From Geobacter sp. (GTDB taxonomy: Bacteria > Desulfobacterota > Desulfuromonadia > Geobacterales > Geobacteraceae): a stretch of DNA of 64,000 nt. Shown here in pieces: positions 1 to 7,264 of the stretch. How positions within the stretch are numbered: position 1 is the stretch's first letter; every line of letters starts with the position of its first letter. Below the pieces are notes generated by a model. It was not told where the DNA came from. It worked only from the letters and a program-made list of their open reading frames with translations, and made no database searches. The DNA is taken from contig DNJC01000032.1 in the NCBI GenBank assembly GCA_003490025.1, forward strand, positions 115,560 to 179,559, given 5' to 3'. Made by a program: the position numbers and the translations under genes.

Positions 1-178
1 TGTTGTAGTTGATGGCGGTAGGGGAGAAGTTGGATTCGACCTTGGCGATCGCCCGCAGTATCTGGGGGTTGATGCCGTACTGCAGGCCGGCCTCCTCGAA
101 ACAAAATGCCGATGCGTTGTTTGCCAGTGCCAGCACCAGGGCGGCAACCGCTAGAAACGCTTTGGTTTTACCCATCAT
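1..178 (-). CDS. lytic transglycosylase, SLT domain (partial, runs off left edge)
   Basis: Only the N-terminal 59 residues are in the window. They begin MMGKTKAF, continue with a hydrophobic Ala/Leu/Val signal peptide ending near ANNASA, and then show the start of a goose-type SLT domain. That part reads YGINPQILRAIAKVESNFSP, where the glutamate of VESNF matches the catalytic acid of soluble lytic transglycosylases. The family cleaves peptidoglycan glycan strands in the periplasm. There are two adjacent ATG codons (178 and 175), and the upstream AAAGAGG is a weak ribosome site. The rest of the protein, and so its subfamily, cannot be judged here. Confidence 0.8.
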   Translation of the reverse strand, partial: MMGKTKAFLAVAALVLALANNASAFCFEEAGLQYGINPQILRAIAKVESNFSPTAINYN

Positions 179-371
179 CGAGCCTCTTTTTCGTGTTTTT
201 CGGATCGTTGCACCGTTGCTTTTTCCTTTCCCATCCGGGCGCAATCCGGTCCATAATACCTTTCCCGAACCGCAATGTCATCAGCTAAACTCGCAATTGG
301 CGATGGCTGGCGCGCAAGTTGCTGAATCAACGGATGTTTTGTCAGGGCTTCCCGGGAACAAGGAGTCGCAG

Positions 372-1043
372 ATGAAGATGAATTTTAGCGAGCTGGAGAT
401 CAGGATCCTCGGCTCCCTCATGGAAAAGGAGCTCACCACCCCGGAGAGCTACCCGCTGACCCTCAACGCACTTGCAGCCGCCTGCAACCAGAAGTCGAAC
501 CGTGACCCGGTCATGGCGGTGACCGAGCCCGACCTGGTCCGCGGCCTCGAGGCACTCGGCGCGCGGGGGCTGGCCAGGCTGACCACCACCGGCGGGCGCG
601 TCCCGAAGTACTGCCACTCCGTCGCCGACAATCTCCGGCTCGGTCCCCCGGCGCGGGCGGTGCTGGCCGAGCTTATGCTGCGCGGTCCCCAGACGGCGGC
701 CGAACTGCGCGCCCGCGGAGAGCGGATGGCGGAGATAGGCGACGTCGCCGCGGTGGAGGAGATCATCCTGAAACTGCTGCAGCACGGCCCTCCGCTGGTC
801 GCGCGGCTCCCTCGCCAGGCGGGACGGAAGGAGCAGCGCTACGCCCAGCTTTTCGCCGGCATGCCGGAGCTGCCCGAGGAAGAAGAGCCGGCGCCGGCTA
901 GGAGCCACTCCCCTGCCGGCGCGCCGGTGCGGGTTTCCTCCAACCAGCGCCTGACGGAGGTAGAAGGCGGGATAGGGACCCTGAGGGAGGAGATTGGTGA
1001 GCTGCGCCGTGAAGTGGAAGAGTTGATCGCCTCGTTTCAATGA
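372..1043 (+). CDS. YceH family protein (DUF480)
   Basis: This 223-residue protein matches the YceH/DUF480 family in length and pattern. An N-terminal winged-helix segment reads LEIRILGSLMEKELTTPESYPL and is followed by ACNQKSNRDPV. A second winged-helix segment contains LRGPQTAAELRARGERM, and near the end RQAGRKEQRYAQLF is typical. The C-terminal 40 residues form a probable short coiled coil (LTEVEGGIGTLREEIGELRREVE). The reading frame is open far upstream, but the start is placed at the ATG at 372 because AAGGAG lies just before it and homology begins there. The function of the family is unknown; it is thought to bind nucleic acid from its fold. It is a monocistronic gene. Confidence 0.85.
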   Translation: MKMNFSELEIRILGSLMEKELTTPESYPLTLNALAAACNQKSNRDPVMAVTEPDLVRGLEALGARGLARLTTTGGRVPKYCHSVADNLRLGPPARAVLAELMLRGPQTAAELRARGERMAEIGDVAAVEEIILKLLQHGPPLVARLPRQAGRKEQRYAQLFAGMPELPEEEEPAPARSHSPAGAPVRVSSNQRLTEVEGGIGTLREEIGELRREVEELIASFQ

Positions 1044-1074
1044 GAACGGGTCCCAACCCACCCATCCCCAAGCT

Positions 1075-1107
1075 CCCTCACCCCGACCCTCTCCCGGAGG
1101 GCGAGGG
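1075..1107. repeat. GC-rich palindromic intergenic repeat, family 1
   Basis: A CCCTCACCCCGACCCTC / CCGGAGGGCGAGGG palindrome that recurs at 29495-29530, inverted at 29571-29614, and at 31821-31857. It is a REP-like dispersed repeat lying just after the YceH gene. Confidence 0.75.
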
Positions 1108-1188
1108 AGAGTTGAAGGCGGTGGAGGGAGTGGGAACACATTCCCATTGAAGGGGAGGGAGGTTCCTTCCGCGGAAAAGATCTTTATT

Positions 1189-1212
1189 GTTCCTACGCTC
1201 CAGCGTGGGAAC
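1189..1212. repeat. 24-bp palindromic repeat, family 2
   Basis: GTTCCTACGCTC-CAGCGTGGGAAC is an almost perfect palindrome. An identical copy lies at 10462-10485 and a variant at 42372-42395, all intergenic. REP-like palindromes of this sort are often mobilised by RAYT transposases; none is seen in this window. Confidence 0.8.
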
Positions 1213-1233
1213 GATGAATCGTCGCTTCAGCGA

Positions 1234-1271
1234 TAAAAAAAGGCCCCGCCTCGAAAGAGGGGGGCCTTTTT
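1234..1271. terminator. bidirectional intrinsic terminator
   Basis: A-tract, then an AGGCCCC...GGGGCCT hairpin with a GAAA-type loop, then a T-tract. It lies between the convergent YceH gene and the PilT/PilU-like gene and would serve both strands. Confidence 0.85.
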
Positions 1272-1292
1272 GCCGTTTTCGCCGTGGCGGAG

Positions 1293-2360
1293 CTAGTTGG
1301 TGAACATGAGCTTCCGTTCGAGGTCCATGGAGTGGGAGAGCCGCTTTGCCTCCTCCATGGTGATCTGCTCCTGCTCGTGGAGCTGGATCAGGTGCTGGTC
1401 CAGCGTCTGCATCTGATAGCTCCGGCCGTTCTCCATGTGCGCCTCGATCTCGTCGAGCCTTCCCTCCCTGATGCAGCTCTGGATGGTCGTGGTGGCGCGC
1501 ATGATCTCCAGTACCGGGATGATAGCCTCTCCGCTCTTGTTCATGATCAGGCGGATCGAAACGGTGGCGACCAGGATGTCGGCGAGCCTTTGGCGCACGA
1601 TCTCCTGCGCATCGGGGGGGAAGTGCCCCACGATCCTGTTTATGGTCGAGACGGCCCCCTGGGTGTGCAGGGTGGAGAGGACCAGGTGCCCCGTCTCCGC
1701 CGCCATCAGGCACGATTCGATGGTCGCCGTGTCGCGCATCTCCCCGACCATGATCAGGTCCGGGTCCATCCTCAGGGCGGCTTTCAGCGCGGAGGCGAAG
1801 CTGTCCGTGTCGATGCCGACCTCCCGCTGGATGATGCAGCTTTTATCGGACTGGAACAGGAACTCGATCGGGTCCTCGATGGTGATGCAGTTGTAGCTGA
1901 AGGTCTGGTTGATATGGCGCAGCATCGAGGCGAGAGTGGTCGACTTGCCGTTGCCGGTAGGCCCGGTGACCAGGATCAGGCCGTTCGGAGCCTTGACGAT
2001 CTCCCCCAGCACCGGCGGAAGGCGGAGTTCTTCGAAGCTGCCGATATGGGCGGGAATCACCCTCATGATGATGCCGAAGTGGCTGCGCTGGCGGAAAATG
2101 CTGACCCTGAAGCGCGCCCCGCTGGGGAGCGAGAAGGAGGTGTCGAATTCCTTCTGGTCCACTTCCCACTTCCGATTGTTGTGGGCCATGATCTGGGAGG
2201 CGATGAACTCGGTGTCCTCCGCGGTGAGGTTCGGGAGCTTCGAGCGGATTATCTGTCCCTTGCCGCGGAAGAAAGGGGGGTTGTCCACCTCGAAATGCAC
2301 GTCCGACACCTTCTTGTTGAAGGCTATTTCCAGAATCTGGACAAATATCTTCGCATCCAT
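1293..2360 (-). CDS. PilT/PilU-family type IV pilus retraction ATPase
   Basis: A 355-residue secretion-superfamily ATPase that powers type IV pilus retraction at the inner membrane. The N-terminal PAS-like domain opens with KKVSDVHFEVDNPP. Walker A GPTGNGKST is near residue 136, followed by the Asp box, Walker B LIMVGEMRD and the His box HLVLSTLHTQGA. The full length and intact motifs argue for an active motor. It differs in sequence from the second PilT at 38452 and is best called a paralog; PilT and PilU cannot be separated reliably by eye. The DUF4388/GAF gene lies 59 bp upstream on the same strand, so the two are probably cotranscribed, which suggests a signalling input to pilus or motility control. 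The start ATG at 2360 is preceded by a GGGGCA-type weak ribosome site. Confidence 0.9.
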   Translation of the reverse strand: MDAKIFVQILEIAFNKKVSDVHFEVDNPPFFRGKGQIIRSKLPNLTAEDTEFIASQIMAHNNRKWEVDQKEFDTSFSLPSGARFRVSIFRQRSHFGIIMRVIPAHIGSFEELRLPPVLGEIVKAPNGLILVTGPTGNGKSTTLASMLRHINQTFSYNCITIEDPIEFLFQSDKSCIIQREVGIDTDSFASALKAALRMDPDLIMVGEMRDTATIESCLMAAETGHLVLSTLHTQGAVSTINRIVGHFPPDAQEIVRQRLADILVATVSIRLIMNKSGEAIIPVLEIMRATTTIQSCIREGRLDEIEAHMENGRSYQMQTLDQHLIQLHEQEQITMEEAKRLSHSMDLERKLMFTN

Positions 2361-2419
2361 GACTGCCCCTCTCTGTTAATGATCTATAGACGGGTTTTCC
2401 CCTTCTCCCCATCGCCACT

Positions 2420-4147
2420 CTATTTCTGCGCGCACCTCTTGCGGTAGAGTGCGTTGTCTATCGCCATACTGGCGTGCATGGCCAGGATCTCCAGCAGCGG
2501 CAGCTGCGGGTCCCCTCCCGTCCGGGTGCCGAAGTCGGCGTAGATGACGGCGACGACCCTGCCGAAGCTCTTCACGGGAAGGAGCAGGACCTTGCTGGCG
2601 GCCGGGGCTCCTATGGCGCCGAATATGGCGCTGCGCACCGTCGGGTCCGCATCGCCGTAGTACATCTCCCCTTCCAGCGCGCTCTGGAACAGCGACGGCT
2701 CGGAGATGGGGATGCGGAGCTTCATCGAGGAGGTGGCGCCAGTGTCGCTGACGCCGATGGCCCGCTCCGCGATCAGCTCGGAGCGCACCACGACCAGGGT
2801 GACCCCGCGCTGGAAGTAGGTGCAGGCGTTCTGCAGCAGCAGGAAGGTCACCTCCGGCGGCTCTCGCTGCTCGGAAAGGGAGAGGAACTGGCGCCGGAAC
2901 TTCTTGAGCAGCTCCTGCGACGGCTCGGCCTGGCTCCGCTTCAGGTAGCTGCTAAGGGCCCTGCTGCTGTCGATGGTGTCCTGGATGAACGTGGCCGGGC
3001 GCTCCTCACGGCTTGGCCTGGGGAGCGATGCGGTTACCCCCGCCTCCAGTGCCCGCGCGATGACCTGGTAATCCCCGGGGGAGGCGAGCAGCACGATGGG
3101 AAGGTCCGGATAGCGGTTCCTTTTCTGCCGCAGCACCCCCTCGATGTCCCAACCGCTCCCCCTGGCGCCCGGATCTTCGGCGTCGAAAAGCAGCAGCGGC
3201 AGGCGCTCCTTGGAGAGGGCCTGGTCTATGATCGGGTCGAGTTGCGCCGCTTCATCGGTGGCGCAGAGAAAGCGGGAGCCGCACACGGCGCCGGCGCATT
3301 CCCGCAGGAGCTTGGTGCCGGTGAGGAGGATCACGCCGAGGCGCCGGTCGAGGGACTCGTCCGCGCCGGAGAGACTATCCAAAAAGTCGAAGAACTTCCG
3401 CTGTTCGTCGGCGGGGATGCCGGCTAGCTCCGACTGCAACCTGGTCGCGGGCGTGTCCGGCAGCTCTTCGGCGATCGCGGAGAAAAAGTGCGGGATGCGC
3501 CTTTCCAGTTCGTCCAGTTCTTCCAGGCCGAGGTCCGCCGCGGAGATCATCTCACCGCCGCTCTCCGGCGCCTCCTGCCCGGGGGGGGCGCTGGTGGCGC
3601 CGAACATCGCTTCGGGGGTGAGGGTGCCGTCGCGCTTGCGTTCGTCGTAGATGCGGAGGGCGTCCATGAGGAGGTTCTGCGTGTTGAGGTGGATTTCCCT
3701 TTTGACCGTCTCCGGGAAGTAGCGGTACTCGTCGGAGACGATCGACTGGTGGACGTCGAGGGAGAAGGTCCCCTTGGTCCAGGTGAGGACCTCCACGATG
3801 GTCATCTCGATCAGCGCCTCAAGCCCCTTGTAGGCCGTGTCGGTCTCGACCATCCCCCCCTCGATCAGGGTCTGGATGATCGGCTTTCTCTGGGCGCCGG
3901 CCCTTTGCTGCTCGTGCAGCGCCCGTTCGAGATCTTCCTTGGCGATCAGTCCCATGTCGAGCATGACCTGTCCGATCCGGACGCTGTTGTTGACATGGTT
4001 GGCGCAGACGATGAAGCCGTCGTGGAAGACGAGCTGGCTCTCTCCCTTGGCGCTCTTGAGTGTCAGGGTCCCGGACTTCCCCGTTGCATGCAGCAACTGG
4101 ATGACGTCAACGATTGGCAGGTGCTCTAAATCACCATCAAAAGACAT
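2420..4147 (-). CDS. DUF4388 (PATAN) protein with receiver-like and GAF-like domains
   Basis: A 575-residue cytoplasmic protein. Residues 1-100 read as a DUF4388/PATAN domain (GDLEHLPIVDVIQLLHATGKSGTL; then FHDGFIVCANH), and residues 100-180 continue with a helical extension common after it. A central stretch around residues 270-390 looks like a receiver fold (LLLFDAEDP, then PIVLLASPGD) without a convincing full phospho-acceptor set. Residues 430-570 resemble a GAF domain ending in a helix. Such proteins are frequent in Deltaproteobacteria and are linked to signalling and gliding or pilus motility. It is the probable first gene of an operon with the downstream PilT/PilU ATPase. The domain calls for the middle and C-terminus are less certain than that for the N-terminus. 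Confidence 0.8.
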   Translation of the reverse strand: MSFDGDLEHLPIVDVIQLLHATGKSGTLTLKSAKGESQLVFHDGFIVCANHVNNSVRIGQVMLDMGLIAKEDLERALHEQQRAGAQRKPIIQTLIEGGMVETDTAYKGLEALIEMTIVEVLTWTKGTFSLDVHQSIVSDEYRYFPETVKREIHLNTQNLLMDALRIYDERKRDGTLTPEAMFGATSAPPGQEAPESGGEMISAADLGLEELDELERRIPHFFSAIAEELPDTPATRLQSELAGIPADEQRKFFDFLDSLSGADESLDRRLGVILLTGTKLLRECAGAVCGSRFLCATDEAAQLDPIIDQALSKERLPLLLFDAEDPGARGSGWDIEGVLRQKRNRYPDLPIVLLASPGDYQVIARALEAGVTASLPRPSREERPATFIQDTIDSSRALSSYLKRSQAEPSQELLKKFRRQFLSLSEQREPPEVTFLLLQNACTYFQRGVTLVVVRSELIAERAIGVSDTGATSSMKLRIPISEPSLFQSALEGEMYYGDADPTVRSAIFGAIGAPAASKVLLLPVKSFGRVVAVIYADFGTRTGGDPQLPLLEILAMHASMAIDNALYRKRCAQK

Positions 4148-4319
4148 GCTGATCCCCTTTTACGGCCCGGTGGTGGGGGGTACTTCTGGCGACCCTGGTT
4201 CCCTCTGCCGCCGCTAGCGAGCATCGCGGCGAGCCCCGGACAGCCGCTCCTGAAGGCAAGATCTGGAGTGGCGGCGGGATGCGGGCAGGAAGAAGCGTGA
4301 TTTTAGCACGCGGGTCCGG

Positions 4320-5285
4320 CTAAGTAAACCGGAATTGCTGGGTATTTTGGGTCCCCCGACTGCGCGTCAGGGATTGGAGGGGAGATTTTGAGGGCGGCGG
4401 CTCCCGGAACAGGGGACTTCCCTGGCCGGACGAGGCCTGGAGTTCTCCGGTATGGCTCAGCCAGGCGAGGGCGAGGGCAAGGAGGCCGGCTACCCCTCCC
4501 ATGGTGAGATTCTGGCTGACGTAGTGGCGGTTGCGCTCGATGAGAAAGGCGATGAAGTCGTCACGGTCGGCCACCAGCCTCTCGAGGAGGCGCCCGTCCT
4601 CCCGCACGATCTTGAGGCCACTCCTGCCGCACCGGCGCAGCGTCGTGCTGTCCTCCACGGTCTGCATGAGCCGCCCCATCATCGCGAAAATGGCGCTCCC
4701 CCGGTTGCCGCCGTTCTCGAGGTCTTTCCTGAAGACGGGGAGCGCCTCGTCAAAGAGGCTCGGGAGCCCGGCCAGGGCCTCTTCCCTGAGTCCCCCCCCC
4801 TGGAAGCGGTTGCGCACGCGGAGGGCGGCGCCCGGTTCGCTTCGGGAGAAGAAGAGGGCGGCGCGCGAGGCGAAGGCGGCGCTCAGTTCCGCTTCGTCCT
4901 GCGGAGCGTCAGCCGAGGCGCAGAGGAAGAGGCCGCTCAGGAAGATGTACCCCTTGTGGCAGGAACTCCCGACCGCCCTTTGCACCGCGCTTTCCGCCGC
5001 TACGCCGAGACGGACCTGGTCGACCAGTTCCTCGCCGTTGCAGACCGAGTTGCACAGGTCGAGAAGGTAAAGGGAGACGATCTTGAGCGACGCCTCCATC
5101 CTGGCAACGGTGAGCTCCGGATGCGAACCGCTGTCGGAAAGATCCACCAGGCCCGGCTTGGGGGTCAGGTAGAGTTCCATGAACGCCCCCCGGACGAGGT
5201 TCAGCGCCAGTTTTTCCAAGTATGCACGCACTATGATCGGCTCTCCGGCTGGGGGGGGGATTTTGTCGCGGCGCAATGATAGCAT
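4320..5285 (-). CDS. CitG-like triphosphoribosyl-dephospho-CoA synthase family protein
   Basis: This 321-residue protein carries the CitG/MdcB signature TPKPGLVD followed by DSGSH near residue 42, then a conserved central region with SSCHKGYIFLSG and the late segment GGNRGSAIFAMMGRLMQTVEDS. The family transfers a triphosphoribosyl group to dephospho-CoA to build the prosthetic group of citrate or malonate lyases. No lyase, acyl-carrier or holo-transferase gene is nearby, so the substrate here is unproven. The start is supported by AAGGAGC upstream of the ATG at 5285. The last 40 residues are low-complexity (Ser/Pro/Arg/Gln) and lie beyond the family domain. Confidence 0.75.
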   Translation of the reverse strand: MLSLRRDKIPPPAGEPIIVRAYLEKLALNLVRGAFMELYLTPKPGLVDLSDSGSHPELTVARMEASLKIVSLYLLDLCNSVCNGEELVDQVRLGVAAESAVQRAVGSSCHKGYIFLSGLFLCASADAPQDEAELSAAFASRAALFFSRSEPGAALRVRNRFQGGGLREEALAGLPSLFDEALPVFRKDLENGGNRGSAIFAMMGRLMQTVEDSTTLRRCGRSGLKIVREDGRLLERLVADRDDFIAFLIERNRHYVSQNLTMGGVAGLLALALAWLSHTGELQASSGQGSPLFREPPPSKSPLQSLTRSRGTQNTQQFRFT

Positions 5286-5464
5286 CTTTTGCTCCTTAAA
5301 TTAATATGTATACAACGATGAACCGAAAAATCTGCATTGAGGCGGGTGCCGGGTGGGGGAAACACTGATTGCGGTGGCTCGGTGGGGGAAAGGCGACAGG
5401 TGCATGGTGCGGGGGTTGGCCGGGCCGCAAGGGCCCGGCCAACCGGGATGACGCGGCAGGAGGG

Positions 5465-7009
5465 CTAGAACTGGATGTTCAGGGCAGCCTGCACCCTTGC
5501 TTCCTTGGGATAGTCGCTTTCCTTGTACTTCGCCGTTTCCAGGCCGTAGGCGCCGTCGATGTCGAAGTTCACCCACTTGGTGCCGATGGTGACGCCGCCC
5601 GTCGCGACCGGGCCTATGTCGTCGTTGGAAAGGTTCTTGTACATGCCCAGGCGCAGCTTGAGCCAGGTGAGCGGGTGAAGCTCGGCGCCGCCTCCGAAGT
5701 GCCTGCTCTTGTAGTCGAGGCTGGACAGGACCGTTTCGTTGCTGGTGAGGTCGAGGTCGGCGGCCAAGGTGAGCCAGGAGAGGGGATCAACCGCTACCCC
5801 CAGACGCACCTGCGGCTTCAGGGTCACCTTGTCGGTCTTCACGTGGTTGCCGCTGCCGTCCAGCACGAACTGGCCGTTCTGGTCCTTCAGGTCGGGGGCG
5901 TCGAATTTCGGGGAGGTGAGGTTCTTGGCCACCAGACCCACGCTCCAGATCTGGTACTTGTAGAACGCGCCCAGGTCGATGGTGACGCTGCTGCTTTCCA
6001 CGTAGTTCTTGTCCAGGTTGTCCGTGATGTTCCCGGAATCGACGCTATCCCCCTCCACCAGCCTCAGTTTCGAGGCGTAGACCCGTCCCTTGATCGGCTT
6101 CAGCGAAGCGCCGACGCCGAGCTTGCCGTACTTGCCCAGGTCTATGGGGTGGCCGTAGGAGATGGGGAACTCGAAATAGGCGAGGCTTTTCACCATGACG
6201 GAGGTCTGGTTGTTGTCGATGCTCCCCCCGCTGGTAAAGGCGGGCACCACCGTGTTGGTAAGGACGTCGGCCGCCTGCTGCTGGGTCAGACCGTCAGTCG
6301 TGGCGAGCCGGGCGTCCATGGCATTGATGATGTTGTTGGCCTGCAGGTCGTCAAAGCCGTTGGCGCGCAGGGAGTCGTAGATCCCGCTGCGGACTTGGGC
6401 GTCGGTGAAGAACAGGTTCGAGGTGGCGACGGTGTCGCCGGGGGCGGCGGCCAGGTTGGCGAACTCGGTCGTGGTCAGCGCCGTCGTGCCGCTGGAACCG
6501 CTGGGGAGGACGTTGACCAGATCCGATTCCGGCTTGGCGAACCCTTCGATGGTGCCGAAGGCGCCGAAGGAGAAATGGTTCACCTGGGCGGCGACCACCG
6601 CGTTACCTCCGAGCGAGATGGTACCTTTCTGCGTCTCGATGTCCTTGATCACCGAAAGGAGGCTGACGATGTCCCCCAGTGCCTGGGCGTTCACCGCACT
6701 GGTGTTGATGTTCTTGAGGTTGTCCAGGGTGGAGGGGCTCCCCTCGGTGAACTTGCTCAGCCTGTCGACGTTGTCGGCAAGCCCGCTGGAGACCCTGAGT
6801 CCGGTGCCGACCGCGATAGGCACCGAGACCGTCTTCTCGTTGAAGGCGAGCCCCGCCGGGTTCCAGTATCCCGCCATCGCGTTGGTAGTGCGGGCCACAC
6901 CCGCGCCCCCGATACCCAGGGCTCCAAAGGGCTGGAACTCGGCGGCCAGCGCCGTCCCTGCCAGGGCGAGAATTGCCGCCGTCATCGGTGCAACGATCCT
7001 CTTGATCAT
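5465..7009 (-). CDS. outer-membrane beta-barrel, TraF_2 / FadL-like
   Basis: A 514-residue exported protein. The signal peptide MIKRIVAPMTAAILALAGTA ends at ALA-AEF. The mature start (PFGALGIGGAGVARTTNAMAGYWNPAGLA) is typical of the FadL-like 'conjugal transfer protein TraF' family, in which the Gly-rich plug segment precedes a barrel. The chain ends in phenylalanine (ALNIQF), the usual C-terminal residue for BAM-dependent insertion. Alternating hydrophobic strands run through residues 250-514. The TraF name is a family label; no conjugation genes are here, and a role in uptake of hydrophobic compounds is only a fold-based guess. A GGAGCC ribosome site precedes the ATG. It is monocistronic. 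Confidence 0.75.
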   Translation of the reverse strand: MIKRIVAPMTAAILALAGTALAAEFQPFGALGIGGAGVARTTNAMAGYWNPAGLAFNEKTVSVPIAVGTGLRVSSGLADNVDRLSKFTEGSPSTLDNLKNINTSAVNAQALGDIVSLLSVIKDIETQKGTISLGGNAVVAAQVNHFSFGAFGTIEGFAKPESDLVNVLPSGSSGTTALTTTEFANLAAAPGDTVATSNLFFTDAQVRSGIYDSLRANGFDDLQANNIINAMDARLATTDGLTQQQAADVLTNTVVPAFTSGGSIDNNQTSVMVKSLAYFEFPISYGHPIDLGKYGKLGVGASLKPIKGRVYASKLRLVEGDSVDSGNITDNLDKNYVESSSVTIDLGAFYKYQIWSVGLVAKNLTSPKFDAPDLKDQNGQFVLDGSGNHVKTDKVTLKPQVRLGVAVDPLSWLTLAADLDLTSNETVLSSLDYKSRHFGGGAELHPLTWLKLRLGMYKNLSNDDIGPVATGGVTIGTKWVNFDIDGAYGLETAKYKESDYPKEARVQAALNIQF

Positions 7010-7264
7010 TTTCGGCTCCTTTAATTAGAAAGATAGGCCCCTCGTTTTAACGGCGCGAGCGGTACTCTTCACATCGGGTGGCGCAGGAAAAACTTTATTT
7101 ATTTTCATACGTAAGGCGTTCCTAATCCTGGGAGGGTTGGCGGACGCAGTTGCGTCCCGCACATTAACCTTGAATTCACTTGGCGTTCTAGGATAATCTC
7201 CGCGTTGGCCCGTGCAGATCCGAAGCCGAAAACAGTTGCACCGATTATTGGAGAACCGCTCGAT

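Noticed and set aside
5465..7009. conjugation gene traF
   Set aside because: The family label TraF_2 is historical; the protein is a FadL-like barrel with no other transfer genes nearby.
7205..7264. TTG start giving PBP1A 20 more residues
   Set aside because: The ATG at 7265 has a ribosome site at a usable distance and the extension adds no recognised feature.
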